Counted from the stretch's first letter, positions 1 to 12,553 are shown. The stretch: DNA of 64,000 bases from Annona cherimola (GCA_030490835.1 CM059977.1:24037335-24101334); one strand, 5' to 3'. Translations and numbers: made by a program. The notes: generated by a model not told the origin, from the letters alone.

Positions 1-49
1 ATACGCCCTTATATTTTTATATTAGGATCATCACTTTACTATGTCTATC

Positions 50-282
50 GTGAGTCTCGTACATATAAAATTAATAATTTTAACTTTCAAAAAATAATAA
101 TAATAATTTTATTACCTGGATGGTGGCCATCCGCATTTTGGACAAACTTAATAATCTTGAAGCTTTAATTGTGTGTCTCGTTACATATAAAATAAATAAT
201 TTTTACTAATTTGATTTTATAAGTATCCTGGATGGTGGACATCCACATCTTGAACAGAATTAATAATCTCTAAGCTTTAATT
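50..282. repeat. Tandem duplication, unit about 115-120 bp
   Basis: Two adjacent diverged units (about 50-170 and 171-282) each begin near GTCTCGT(T)ACATATAAA, contain CCTGGATGGTGG followed by CATCC, and end in AAGCTTTAATTGT. There is no coding signal. The rest of 1-560 shows only AT-rich sequence and a poly-T run near 387-402. Confidence 0.7.
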
Positions 283-570
283 GTCGGATGGTATTTGTCG
301 CTTGCATTCATGAAGGTGAAATTTGAGCTTTAATTTTATATTCTATCTGTGATCAATGCTCGAGATATATAGAACCTGCATAGCTTTTTTTTTTTTTTTT
401 TTACTATTCATTAATTTATTCAGTAACATTATTAGTCAGCCATCAGGGAAGCGTACAAATTAAAGACAATACCTCATCGTTTTTATAGTAATTAGAAATT
501 CCTTAATTTTTATATTTATTTCTGTCATGGCCTCGAATAAGTGTTAGTTAATACCTACAACTTTTCAAAC

Positions 571-819
571 TAGCCTGCGTGCCTTTAGTCAGCTGGTCAC
601 TGATGTTGGCTCTCATGCTAATGTCCCATGTTCAAGTCTCCCCAACTGTGAGAATTTCAAAACATTTATTCTCCCGTGGGAGCTGGTTAATATGGGACTG
701 TGTGTCTTCCAAATTAATTAATGGAGTATAGTGTCGCTGTATTGAAAACTTATAACAATGTCTTAAAGATTAAGTGTAATATCAATTGAGATGGATGTAA
801 ATATATACTAATAAAAAAA
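571..819 (+). mobile_element. SINE-like retroposon 1, tRNA-type promoter, with target duplication
   Basis: The 8-bp direct repeat TTTCAAAC lies immediately before (563-570) and after (820-827) this 249-bp unit, which ends in an A-rich tail. Near the 5' end are sequences resembling the Pol III internal promoter: GTCAGCTGGTCACT (box A-like) and TGTTCAAGTCTCC (box B-like). The 3' part, ending TTGAGATGGATG and a TATA stretch before the A tail, is shared with the units at 2205-2341 and 9891-10134, so the three form a family. It does not code for protein and would need LINE enzymes in trans. The empty site looks like the end of a MITE. Confidence 0.75.
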
Positions 820-827
820 TTTCAAAC

Positions 828-1035
828 CATAATTATCATATTTTTAATCATTTCTTCACTTCTTTCTATATAATTATATTATTTTTCAATCATTTCTATG
901 CAACTACTAATACATCTAACATATTTATTTTAACTTTATTTTTTGTACTATTTATCATTACCCATATCATATTATATCATTTTCTCATATTTCAAAAACA
1001 TTTAGACAAAAACTTTTTATCATTTTCCAAACATA
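828..1035 (-). mobile_element. Fragment of the 280-bp MITE family A
   Basis: The sequence matches, in reverse orientation, the interior of the MITEs at 12554, 26538 and 28303, including TTTTCAATCATTTCTATGCA and the terminal CCAAACATACTCT. One end is missing, probably through the SINE insertion next to it. There is no coding capacity. Confidence 0.55.
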
Positions 1036-1039
1036 CTCT

Positions 1040-3180
1040 AAAACCAAAATTTTTCACCTTGATTTCTAAATCAAGTCATTTAATTCTATAAAATTTTTCA
1101 TACATTGACTAAAACTACCTCAAAATAAAACATAATATCTTAGAAATTATTACAATCATTCCCATATTAAATATAGAGTGTTTACATCCAAGCCAAAAAT
1201 TTATTACAAAAAACAAATTAAATAATAAATTCAACATGCCACTATCATCTCACTGGCCATGAATCTCTAGGTCATGTAAGTCAAAGAGGAATGGAGTGAG
1301 TGCACAAAAACTTAATAAGTAAGAACATGTCATGCAATTAAGATAATCAGAAATATATTATCTTCTCTTAATTGTCACTTTTCTTTAAGCCTTATAAATA
1401 TCATCTCCTCCTAGAAGTATCCACTCTTAGGTTTAGGGATTACTCTAAGAATTTAGTACCCTAAATATTTTAGATACTCTTTTATCTCTAAAATTTTAAC
1501 TTCTAAGCCTCGTTTGGTAAATCTAACCCTTCCATTAAACTCAAAATGTCCAAATCTATAGGAAATAATCCTTGGTTCATCCAAATTAGACCTCAGAAGC
1601 TCAATCTACAACACTTTGAAGATGGATGCACCACAAATTGTCACATGTCCCTTCATAGCCAGCAATTTAGATTCACCATCAGCATTATACCCAGTTAGGC
1701 TTCCTAGTGACCACTCTTAGGCTCTGCATCTAGGCCGACCTTAGCTTCCAAGCCTTGGGCTTGTGAGCAAGTTAAGCCTACGTCCACTACCATCGCCAAC
1801 CATTCATCTGAGCTTGCCTGGCTCTAGGCCCACTAACAAGTTTTGGCTCATCAACAGTTGGTCTCTGCTTGGATCCAGCCTAGTCACTAAAGGCTTGTTT
1901 TCAACTTCCAAAAATTTGCAAAATTTCTGTCATTTCTAATTTTACAGAAACTCCTAGATAGCATATAAATTTCTAGAAAACTACTGGGCATAATTTCAAA
2001 TTTCTAGAAAGATGCGAAAATGGCAGTGAAGAATATTATTTTCAAACATGGATCTATATAATATCTAATCATGTATTGGTGTTATTTTCTTATATCATAT
2101 TTAATCCTCTTCATATGCATTTAAATTTAAGAAAAATGCATAAAAATTCTCTTATCAATAATTTGGTTAACATATTTAATTTTATGTCATTCAAGTATAA
2201 TATCGCCACCAGGCCTGCAGCCTGGTGGTAAGTCCGGGTGTCAAAATGGTTAGAGGTCCTGACTCCCGCAGTTTGTAAGAATTTCTCGGGATGTCAATGC
2301 AATAGATATTGAGATAGATGTATATATATACAAATAAAAACATAATATCAACTACATAATCATATATCTTTATTTATTTTGATGAGAAACAAATTATAAT
2401 TATGTCATTTATGCTTCTAGCACGTCTAAAATTATCTATATGTAAAAAAAATTCAAATTTATTGATACATCTAATTTCTCACATTATTAATTTCAATGTA
2501 AATAATAAATTCTTAAAATAATTATGCGTTACCCGTTAATCTCATGCAATTAAGCATATAATCGCATGCAACGTCTCAGCATGATTAATAACACTATTAT
2601 GTCATCAACATATTCATATAATTACAAATATAATTATGTGATAAATATTCATTTATTAAATCATGCCATTCACACAGGCAAAAAGAGGTTTACCTTAATC
2701 AAGAAAAATGAAATTAAGGACTCGAACGCATCAGATTATCTCTTCTCTCAGTGCTACAATAGTGATCTCTCCCATTAGTGTTCTCTCCCATTAAATGAAA
2801 CTAAGGACTTGAACAGATCGAATATCTCTTCTCTCATTGCTACAATAGTGTTTTTCCCCTTCTTCTTGTGCATTTTTTCATTAACTCTCCCTTGTAGTTT
2901 ACTTATAACTTTCACCGCAACACCTATGAGGAAGAGATAGAGAAACTATACCTCATAATCAATTTTAATCTTATTTTTTGATTTTGAATTTTAAACTAGT
3001 GGGTCCACAAACCTCAAAAAAGTAAAATATACTATTTACTCCTTTAGCTACAGCTCGATCTTAAGAACTCCTTCATTAAACACCAATCCCTTAGTCACTT
3101 AAGCATCTTAGGTTGTTAAATTAAAAAATTCTAAATGAGTTTTTTTATATGGATTAAGCGAGTCATTTGCTTAACTCGAG
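1040..3180 (-). repeat. Degenerate gypsy LTR related to the LTR at 59636-61765
   Basis: Blocks in the same order match the Tekay/Del-like LTR at the right of the window: TTACATCCAAG, CATCTCACTGGCCA, ACTTAATAAGTAAG, GAAGTATCCACT, a CTAGGC/GGGCTT-rich stretch near 1700-1880, GCAATTAAGCATATAAT, and CCACTTAAGCA-like sequence near its end. The ends are eroded and no target duplication could be read. A SINE has inserted at 2205-2341, and a block of about 70 bp near 2670-2850 is duplicated within it. No internal retrotransposon region adjoins, so it is a solo or truncated LTR. Confidence 0.65.
2205..2341 (+). mobile_element. SINE-like retroposon 2, inserted in the old LTR
   Basis: The direct repeat ATAATATC flanks this 137-bp unit (2197-2204 and 2342-2349). 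The homologous place in the LTR at about 60830 has a single copy of the site, which serves as an empty-site control. The unit starts GCCACCAGGCCTGCAGCC, has a box-B-like AGGTCCTGACTCCC, and ends with TTGAGATAGATG and an A-rich tail shared with the other two SINEs. It is shorter than SINE 1 in the middle. It has no protein-coding capacity. Confidence 0.78.
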
Positions 3181-3219
3181 CTAACAGGATCATTTCTCAC
3201 TTTTAAAATCTTAAAATTA

Positions 3220-3554
3220 ACCTACTTCAATTAGACGAGTTTGGAAAAAAATTTGAGCTGAAATTTGGGTTGATCTCCCCAATTTACATTCAAATTTAAC
3301 ATATAATGGTCATATTATTAATTTCAAGCTTGCAATAAAAAAATTTAAATTACTTGTGCATTAAATAATTATTTATAATATAGTAGGCTTAAAATATTTT
3401 AATGCAAACCCAACTCAATTTTAATTTGGGATTGTTTAAACTCAATTTCTACATCTACATTATCAAATTATCGAACTCAAACCTAAAAAATGACGAGTTG
3501 GTTTGAGCTAGTTCCGATCATCCCAACCCATGCCTAACCCAAATTGCACCACTA
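3220..3554. mobile_element. Possible truncated hAT-like remnant
   Basis: The right end CCCAAATTGCACCACTAA resembles the terminal CCAAGTTGCACCCCTA of the hAT-like elements at 6285, 13361 and 31315, and the interior has similar CCCAACTCAA-type runs. I found neither a left terminus nor a target duplication. Confidence 0.35.
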
Positions 3555-4482
3555 AGTAAAAGGCTTCAGTAACAAGTTTTTGAGGAGTCTAAGTTGATTA
3601 GATATTACTGATTTTATATAACTTCATCCATTCTTTACCTTGATGATTAGTGAAAAATGTGTTTCATACATTGTACTCAATATCATTTGTTTAGCTAATA
3701 GACTATGTTTTAACAGATAAAAATGTTTATGGGCCACAATTTACTCACAAAAATATATAATCATATATAAATTATGAAAAATGCTTATATCCATTCATAC
3801 AGATATTAAAATATAATAATATTTTATAAAATTATTCATTCATGTAGTAATGATATTTTAAAGGGTTTAGATGTTGCAGATATAACTTTAAAATTGATAT
3901 TTCGTATTAAACTGTTTTATTATATTAATTTTAAACATTTATAAATAAGCTCTTGCACCCATGGAATTAGACAAATGATGGAGTTTTTATGAAAATATAA
4001 ATGACATTAACGGGGTATTCCAAAGTATCTAATGGGCTTAAATGGAGCATATGTTTGATAAGATTTTTGCAGGACATTTTTTTCGCTTTTTAATAAAATC
4101 TTTTACATTCCTAGTACATATCATTATATTCTTATTTTATTTTTCATCCGACTCAAACACCTTGAATCCATTGGAGCAGGCCCTAAGTATGATCGATGGA
4201 ATAAATTTCTAATCAACATCAAGGCGGTAAACATGAATAAGGTTATATAGAGGTGAAATTTCAGAAAAGGGAAAATCTTTTTTAAGTCGCTAAAAGTATA
4301 GCTCTAAAAAGTTAATTTTGTTAATTTTTAACATTTATTGGTATTATTAGTAAAATTTAATTTTTATAACAGTAATTATTTACATCGCAAATTATAATAA
4401 GAAGTGTTAATTGTCACCGCAATAAACTTTATTGAACGTAGCTAATTTTTTCAGCTTTGTACGGTATATCATTGTTGGGATC
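3555..4482. other. Intergenic AT-rich stretch with a repeat fragment
   Basis: No gene is seen. About 3740-3965 matches the core of the MITE family C (GGTTTAGATGTTG followed by AACTTTAAA and TATTAAACT), whose complete copy is at 50778-51121. Confidence 0.5.
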
Positions 4483-5279
4483 TAGGTGCACTGAGCTTTC
4501 CATGCACTTGGGTGTAAAAACTATTTTTAAAATTTTTGTAATTTTTAAAAAACTAATAATATAAATATATTTAATCCATATAATAAGTTTTGACATTTTT
4601 GGAAATGTGTATTTTTTATTTTTAAATATATGAATATTTCGATAATCGTGCTCAACTTGATTGGTCGCACTAGCGAAAATAGGATGTAGGTTGTGCGTGG
4701 TGTGTTGTTCAAATCTTATACATGGATTTTGACCAAACTTTCATGAGAGCAGGTGGTCTTTCTTTAATAAAGTGAGAGCTTGGTCTTTGTCACTATATAT
4801 AGCCCTGTTTGAAAACGTGTAAAATCAATATAATAAAATAATTTAATGTTAAATATTAATTTTAAGTTGTATTTTTAATGTCTAAACCATCTAAAACATC
4901 GCTGCTATATTGATAAATAATTCTATAAAGTATTACCATATTCTAATACATACCTGAATTGATGTAAAATTTTTTCCTGATGTATAATTATTTTTAAGCA
5001 ATTGTGGCCCGTGCACATACTAGATTTGGATGAAATTTAGTCTCCTAGTTAAATAAATAATATTAAACACAATAAAAATATTAAAAATTGCATCAATTAT
5101 TAACGTTTTAAAAATGGAGAAGTTCTACTAAATCACTTCTATGAAATTAGGCCTCATAAAACCATTCTAGAAACTTGCATATGAATTATATACACATTGA
5201 TTAATAATTTTACAAAAAAAAATTTAAAAATAAAAAAGTACTCTATACGTAGGTGCATGAAAAGCTAAATGCACCAAGG
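4483..5279. mobile_element. Foldback element with about 30-bp inverted ends
   Basis: The left end GGTGCACTGAGCTTTCCATG pairs with the reverse complement of the right end, GGTGCATTTAGCTTTTCATG. Inside, about 4806-5060 matches the family C repeat (TCTAAACCATCTAAAAC and TTCTATAAAGTATTA), probably a later insertion. It does not code, and no target duplication is clear. Confidence 0.55.
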
Positions 5280-5649
5280 TGAACTTTTGTATTTATTTGC
5301 AATAAATATATTTTAGCTAGATTATTTAGCTATATGTATATGATTGCTTTATACTGATGACATTTAGTTAAATATAATTATGTCTCATCAAATGCAACGA
5401 ATAGTAACATTTAATATACCTATTGAAATTTTATTGTAAATTGCAATAAAACTCGCATTGGAATTATTATAGGACTTAACTTCACTTAATAGAAAATATA
5501 GCAAAATTAAAATTTATTTAAAAAGGTGACCGCATATTCTATTGTAGTGTGTAGCTAATTAAAAATGTTGCAAAATATTGATTTTATTGTATTCTTATTA
5601 ATCCAAATAATTACTACTCATTTTTCTGAAATTATCAGCTTAATTTTAA

Positions 5650-6030
5650 TGGCTCCTAGTCATATGCACTTAGATGCATTGAGCCTCAATGCACCTATGT
5701 GCATAAGACCCATATTTACTTATTTATTTTGAAAAAAATTTCATGAAATTTTTAATCTAAGTTTATTTAACATATATATCAAATTTTAACATTTTTGAAG
5801 ACTTTTAGATATTTTTAAGATTTTTAAAAATTAGTGACATTTTTAGTAATTTAAAATTACTAAAATGCCACTAATTTTTAAAAATTTAAAAAAATCTAAA
5901 AACTTCCGAAAATAATAAAAATTAATATACATATTATGTACTTATATTAATAGTCCCATGAAAAGAAATTTTTAAAAAAATAATAAAAAATGGGTGAAGT
6001 ACGGATCGGTATTCTCAGCCGCAGGAGCCA
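5650..6030. mobile_element. Foldback/MITE-like element with a central palindrome
   Basis: The ends are TGGCTCCT and AGGAGCCA. The centre (5824-5880) is a near-perfect palindrome around AGTAATTTAAAATTACT, whose arms continue imperfectly outward for roughly 100 bp. Similar AT-rich arms occur at 14806-15068 and 16440-16620. The boundaries are uncertain because no target duplication was found. Confidence 0.45.
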
Positions 6031-6284
6031 CGACCTGACATATTTTGCATTTCTTTACTTTGGACGCGATTGTGTATATTTATTTTTTTTAGATAATTTT
6101 CAAATATACCGGCTAATTTTAAGTATAATTCCTTGTATACCCACCTATTTTTAAAAATTCCTTGCGTACCCGTAAATTTTCCACAAAATTCCCTTAGTAC
6201 CTAAGCCGTTACCAACATTACCAACAGTAACAACTGCCGGTAACACTGAAAGGATACCCTTCCGGCTCCAACTGTCCTGTTAGC

Positions 6285-7132
6285 TAGGGGTAAACTCAAA
6301 CATTAAGCTTACCGGGTTTATATTAACCCTAACCTAATATTAGAATCCGGTTCGGACCGGGTTAGCGTTGGTTTCGGTCTTGGTTTTGGGTTAAAATTTG
6401 GGTTACTCTCAAATTAATCGAAGTTGAAATTACCAATAAAGATAACAAATTTTTTAAATATTATTGCATTAATACATAAATGATTTACATGTGAATGTAT
6501 TTATGTGTCCTATGATATTTTTGATTTTGATGAAAATTAGTCTTTTAATTAAAAGATAATTCTAAATACAATGAACGTAATGAATTTACACATAACAATC
6601 AAGATAATGCTATAAAAAAACAATCAAGGTAAGAAAAATAAATGAAATTACATTAAATCACTATCAAAATTTTATAAAAGTGAGACTTATATATCTCATA
6701 ATTAATTAATCTAGATGCAATAATTTTAAAAAATTGGTATATTTATAATTATTTATAAATAAAGTTAATTTAAATGTAATATATTCAACTTTTATTAACA
6801 AATATATCTGACATTTAGGTTTTAGAATAAACATTTTATAATTTAATTAGGTTATGATTATATGGAATAATTTTTATCTCAATTATAATTGAAATATTTA
6901 GTGCATAAACAAAAATAATTATTTTAATAACTTAGGGAGAATACCGGGTTTGGACCGGGTTGGATTTTGGTACCGGGTTAATGCAAACCCTGTATTGGTT
7001 TCGGGTTTTTCCATGTCGGGTTGAAACCGGGTCTAATTTGAAAAAAATTTCAAAAATAAAATTCAAACTTGGTTTTAAAATCGGGTCGGGTGGGGCAGGT
7101 TCGGGCGGACCAGGTACCAAGTTGCACCCCTA
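6285..7132. mobile_element. hAT-like non-autonomous element, copy 1
   Basis: The ends are TAGGGGTAAACTC and GTTGCACCCCTA, flanked by CTGTTAGC (6277-6284) and GTGTTAGC (7133-7140), a 7-of-8 target duplication of the length typical of hAT elements. The subterminal regions are rich in ACCGGGTT and GGACCGGGT motifs. The interior is AT-rich with no transposase. Two further family members are at 13361-14579 and 31315-32236. Confidence 0.85.
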
Positions 7133-7140
7133 GTGTTAGC

Positions 7141-9890
7141 ATCCCTCTTCTTCTCTAACTGTCTTCCAATGCAACATCATTGACTGCAATAGTTTACTCC
7201 TAAATCAGTCCAAACAAAAAATTTCCCCTAACCATTGCCAATAAAATCCATTAATTGCTGGTGACCTTTGATCGCAGCTAATGAATAACCAAAAACAATA
7301 ACATGCAAATCAAACCCAGCCAACCTCGCCAGTTCCGGCAGCCATGTCATCAAGCAACAGACTACCAGAAACCCCTCCATCTTCACTGATCACCGTGTAT
7401 GATTTAAGCATCAATTTGCCAAAGATTGTTCGATCAACTCCACTTGCACACCTCGATTCCCTCTTTGACGACCAAGCTCGTCCCCAAATCGATTCAATTA
7501 TATCAATTACAGCCCTACCAATTTCTTATCCCTAGATCTTGTAACAGTTATAGCCGCGGCATTTTAAACCTTCTAACTTTACATCATTTTGTATGGATTA
7601 ACGATAGTTTTTAACGTCATTATGAGTAAGGGTTTAAAATGCAAAAGAACTAAAGTTTTTAGAGTTTAAAATGTAAACAACTAAACTTCGGAGTTTAAAA
7701 TGCAAATAAGCAAAGCTAGAAAATTTAAAACACAAAAAATCCGACGGAACGTAAAAATGTACTTCATTAATTACTTAATTATGTTATTTTTCTATTTTTA
7801 TTCTTATATTCAAATTATTTCGTCTTATCTATTCCCACCATTTACTTCTTACTAAATAAGTACTAAAATACTCTTTTCAAAAAAAAATCGAAACTAAAAA
7901 GGAGCTAAAGCCCCAGCTACAGGTTAGTTTTTTACGAAAATAATTTTCCAATATATTGAAATTAATATGTTTGATGAATTTCAATCTAGGTAAGGTTAAC
8001 GCGAGACATGGAGTTTATATGGAAAATAGTTTATCTAACTTCGGGATTGACTCAAAAAACTACAGAAAGGAGCCAGAGGCTCTAAGATTCTACTATCGAA
8101 GTTTTCTTATAGTTATGGTGTGAGTTGACTTAGTTCACACTACCTCACACCTTGAAGGGTCCATCCTTCATAGAGCGAACCCTTCCTCTCTCCTACAAGT
8201 GGCCTCTTTCCCTAGTGAGAGTCAATTGAAATTTATAGGAGATTCAACAGTGATGCAGTGTGCCTTGTGTCAAATGATGTATATCTGATTATTCCTTAAG
8301 AGTTTTTTTTTTTTTTTTTCAGTTGACCAAACTATGAATTTTTTTTATTTCCATAGCCATCTCAAGATGGCTAAGTTATTCTTGGTCGGTAAAGACATTG
8401 CTTTTTCATTAACATGAGACGTCCTCTTTTAGCTCAAGGATATGCACTTGAGGTGCCTTCAATAAATTCCGGCCATCATATTTTATACATCCCATTATTG
8501 CCGCGAGGGCTGGCAATTCTCTTTGCAAGGGCCTTGTGATCCCTTGGTGAGGGGTAAGCTTCGGAGAAACTCACTTTCTTCAAAAAGAGTCACGTTGGAT
8601 CTTTTCCTAGTTGTTCAAGTCTATTTTGTTCCGGCCCCGTCAATATCAAGTTTTATAACTTTTGAATATATTTGGAAAATAAATATACGTGCATATATAT
8701 AAGTTGTAAATTTTGATATATGAACTAAGGACACTTAGAAAAATATTTTCATTTGAAATTTTTAAAAAATTTAAAAACAAGTTAAGTAAGCTTATATAAC
8801 ACGGAACGACAAGATCATTTCCTAATTAAAAATATACCTAACAAGGAATACATCATCTTCGTGCATGAATTAGCTAGGACAGTCCCATTTTGATAACATC
8901 TGTGGGCTTAAAAAGTACTTTTATTGCACAGGATGAGCTATATTTTCCTCACAGGTTCTTCAATAGCAAATTTTAAGGGTCCATTTGGCAGCACATGTGG
9001 TGAGAGGCAAATGTTTCCATCCCTTGAGCGGACAGTCCTTGGAGGATGCTGAGTCAACGTGGACACTGGACACACACACGGCAGGTTTTGTTGGCACTTG
9101 GCGATAAAGCCTTATCGTGGCACTGCGGCCTCAGCCTCAGCAGACCATCCGCTTAGGACAGTCGGAGACCGTCTAGTCGGCTTCTTACTGGCCTTGGAAA
9201 TCATGCCACTAGATGACGTAGATGGATTAAGAGTCTTGCACCGACCGATAATGGTTTCCCTCGAAATGAGGCCACAGAGTCCACGTGGCAAATGACTGCT
9301 TGATTTTTGCGTGCGATGTGAGTGCAATGGTGCAAGTGTGGGTTTGTCTGTTTGCCTTTCTTCAAATGTCGTCTTTACTTGTCAGAGATTTTTTTTTTGA
9401 AAAATTTTTGATGTGTTTTGAAAAGTGGTAGAACTTTTGGATGAAAATGGGTACTGAAAATTAATTTCCCTAAATCGTAGAGGCTGCGCAAATTGGCTTA
9501 GGATGATCCATGACCTGATCGTACCTGTATTTTACCTGTTGTACAAGTTTTTAGGCCAATCTTGGTAAGATGTTCATGCGCTGGGAATCGGAAAATTGCG
9601 TGGGTGGTTCATTATTTCCTAACCCGACCTGCATATATATTAGTTTATCATAAAGATAACAAAACTACATTTTTATATCTTTCCCATTTCTCTTAAATTT
9701 GTTACTTTATTTATCATGATTAATGATATCTAATCTAATTTGTTAATAATTCACTGTATAATTAACATAACGGTTTAATATGGATGAGGCTTCAACTAGA
9801 CAGCTGTAAAAGATATCAAAATTTCAAATTTAATGAGAAATTTTTAACTAAATTTCCAACCTAATGTCATCCTAAACTTTAACTGGATTT
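7141..9890. other. Intergenic, no recognisable gene
   Basis: Open frames here are short and show no family motifs. About 8940-9350 is less AT-rich than its surroundings and carries an 78-codon open frame (9059-9295) with no recognisable domain. A small minisatellite lies at 7629-7744. The remainder is low-complexity AT-rich sequence. Confidence 0.6.
7629..7744. repeat. Short minisatellite, unit about 30 bp
   Basis: Four imperfect units each begin with a form of GAGTTTAAAATGCAAA followed by ACTAAA-like sequence. The last unit is the most diverged. Confidence 0.6.
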
Positions 9891-10134
9891 ACCACCCGGC
9901 CTGCTACCACCCTAGTGGTAACTCATGTGGTAGGAGTTTGACTAATAGTTGCAGTGAGTTTGACTAATAGTTGTCGTTTTTTATTCATTTATTATTTGAG
10001 AGCCGTATTTTTCTAGTTTTTTTCGATAGAGTTGTGTCTCTGGGTTTTATTAAGTAGGGCTGTATCTCCACATTGATAAGAATATTTTAGGATTTTAATG
10101 TAATAGATGTTGAGATGTATATAAAAAAAAAAAA
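9891..10134 (+). mobile_element. SINE-like retroposon 3
   Basis: It begins ACCACCCGGCCTGC, like the GCCACCAGGCCTGC start of the SINE at 2205, and ends with TAATAGATGTTGAGATGTAT plus an A12 run, like the other two members. GTGGTAAC and GAGTTTGACT are weak box A and box B candidates, and the latter segment is duplicated in tandem. No target duplication was recognised. It lies downstream of the P450 stop codon. Confidence 0.55.
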
Positions 10135-10478
10135 CTTTGACGGAATTTCTAAAAATTGGGTTCGATCTGATTTTTGAAATTTTATAGTAATTAGTAGGTA
10201 GCGCATGGGGTTTTGCAAAAAGAATTAGGCTGATCCGGAAGTAATTTGCATCCAAAAGCAGCCCATTGGGCCATTTCAGTGTAATATTAAAATTAGACCC
10301 AAACACGAAGTTTTTAATAATAACTTCCCGTGGTAATAAGAAAAGGTTGGAAATTACTTCTTACCTTTTGGTCTTTTCATTGGTATAAGTATATTTTAAT
10401 TAATTTAGCAGTCATGCTCATTGTTTGAAACATACAATAACATAAAGTTATAGGTTATAGCACTGCGGAGACAGATCT

Positions 10479-11105
10479 CTAATATTCATAGAGCTTGCTG
10501 GACAGGTGAGGGCTGAAGAGAACGTGTAAAGGGCTTTCTTTCGGCATGGTTAGCCCAATGCCCTCAGACATATCCACAGGCTCATCCATGGGTGTTGCCA
10601 TGTTGAATCCATGGATCACGCGGGCGAGGGTTAGGTGTATCACATGGTATGCGAAAGACATCCCCGGGCACATACGCCGGCCGGATCCAAAAGGTATGTA
10701 CTGGAAATGTTGGCCCCTTGCATCGACGTCGGCATGGCTAGTGATGAAACGCTCCGGCCTGAATTCCGATGGCTCCGACCACACTTGTGGGTCGCGTTGT
10801 ATCTTCCATATGTTTGTAAGTAGCTGCGTGCCTGCCGGAATGTAGAAGCCACCAATATGGCAGTTCTCCGTGGCCTCGTGGGGCACCGATAGTGGCGCGG
10901 CAGGGTACAGGCGCATCGTCTCCTTGACTATGGCTCGGAGGTAGACTAAGCTCTTGATGTCGGAGTCATCAACGGGCCTGTCCTTGCCCACGTGCAGGTC
11001 AAGCTCTTCTTGGGCTTTCTTCAGTACATGGGGGTTGTTCATTAGCAACGAGACAGCCCATACAAGCGTGATTGCACTAGTGTCTGTTCCTGCTAGTATC
11101 ATGGC
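10479..11105 (-). CDS. CYP82-like cytochrome P450, exon 2
   Basis: This exon encodes the C-terminal 208 residues, following acceptor TTTTCTGTAG|GCC. It holds the catalytic core: the I-helix oxygen-binding motif AGTDTS (residues 322-327 of the joined protein), the K-helix ExxR as ETMR (379-382), FRPERF (432-437) and the heme-binding loop FGSGRRMCPG (456-465) with the thiolate cysteine at 463. All signature residues are present. The first two codons of the exon complete the usual I-helix sequence across the intron (KATIL|AMILAGTDTS), which supports the splice assignment. The stop codon lies 345 bp from the A tail of the SINE-like unit at 9891-10134. Confidence 0.93.
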   Translation of the reverse strand, partial: AMILAGTDTSAITLVWAVSLLMNNPHVLKKAQEELDLHVGKDRPVDDSDIKSLVYLRAIVKETMRLYPAAPLSVPHEATENCHIGGFYIPAGTQLLTNIWKIQRDPQVWSEPSEFRPERFITSHADVDARGQHFQYIPFGSGRRMCPGMSFAYHVIHLTLARVIHGFNMATPMDEPVDMSEGIGLTMPKESPLHVLFSPHLSSKLYEY

Positions 11106-11165
11106 CTACAGAAAAGGCAATGATTATTAACAAAAAACCAACGCAGCATGATAGGACTCGCTTCC

Positions 11166-11345
11166 AAGTTCTAACTCAAATGTAATTGACACTCATCTAT
11201 TACCTCTACTTTTCAATCGTTTTTCACATTTTTCTATATAATTAACTTATTTTATTTCATTTTTATTATATTTCTATCTAATTATTGCCCTATTTTTTCA
11301 AATTTTCCAATCTATGGAAAATGCGAATATAATTAAGACTTCTTG
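11166..11345 (-). mobile_element. MITE family A, truncated copy
   Basis: It matches the family interior in reverse orientation (CTACTTTTCAATCG, TTTTTCACATTTTTCTATA). The terminal GGGTGTGTTTGG repeats are missing. Confidence 0.45.
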
Positions 11346-11374
11346 TCATTGATTGGTCTACTGGCATCTGTAGA

Positions 11375-11868
11375 TAGAGATGTTAATTGACATAATCAAC
11401 CCTTCAACTCACCCGTCCAATTCATTTATAAATGAATTTGGGTTAACATTTTTGAATAAATGGATTATAATCCGCTAACCCGTTCAACTATTTAATTAAA
11501 TAAATAGATTAGACTCGTTTAGCTCATTTAACATATTTCACTCGTTAAAGTCTAATATATATAAGTATAAATGTAAACTTAGTTATTTTCCTCTACTAAG
11601 TCTCCTCCTATCACCTATTTTCATTTCCCCGCTGCTTCCTTAATTTCATTTTCCCATTACTGATCAATTTTTATTTTTTCTATGTCGAAAATATCATCTC
11701 CTCTCTTCCTGCGAAATTATTGTTTGCGAGAGTTTAAACCTTGAAGTTGTCTATTATACAACTCATTGACAACCCACTTTAATGAACGGATTATGTTTGA
11801 GATATTTTAAATAGGTTAGGATTAGGATAAGGCTCTAATCCATCCAACCCGATCTGTTAACACCCCTA
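11375..11868. mobile_element. hAT-like relic, internally deleted relative of the element at 29060
   Basis: The ends TAGAGATGTTAATTG and GTTAACACCCCTA correspond to TAGGGGTGTTAACGG and ATTAACACCCCTA of the 29060 element. Subterminal AACCCGTTCAACTATTTAAT is shared. The flanking 8-mers do not match, so the target duplication has decayed or an end is misplaced. Confidence 0.6.
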
Positions 11869-12553
11869 ATCATGGATACATACACATATAAGACAATGAT
11901 CCTGGAAAACTGAGACAATGATCTTGTAAAACTGAGTTATTACTTAGCAAAGTAATAGCCTTTTGTATTTTATTTTTATATATTTTTGTGTTTTTTAGAT
12001 CATGGCTCATGTGTATTTAGTTTGTACATTGAAATTTACTATTTTTGGATCCTTATATCTTTAAAAAAAATTCAAAAAGAGAAGTGATTTACCATTTCTC
12101 ATGTGCACGGAGTTTGAGATTTAGGAGTACAACTTGAGTCAAATAGGTTCAGTTCGGAGTTGACCCTCCATTTAGTCTATTTTTAAAAAGCTCTTACTTT
12201 ATCTAATTTTAGGTCGTTTGGTTCAAGCCTATTATACATGTTAATATTCAGTTTCGGTTTTGGATATTCAGGCCATAAAAGTTATTCAATCCCTAATTAG
12301 ACTAGGTATTTTTTTACTTGGAACCTACCCTAACCTATGGGTAGGAAGATAACAACATATTTTACCAATTTTAGAGTTCCCATTCCACTCACAGGCACCT
12401 TCTCAAGTTGTGTTCCTAGGTAAGAAATGTGGACTTTTTATTTTTAAATTTTATCAAAAAATATATATAAGATTCCAAAAAAGATAAAATTTCACATATG
12501 AACTAAACATATGTACATACACTACAAAATTTTCATTTATTTTGTCATATATA

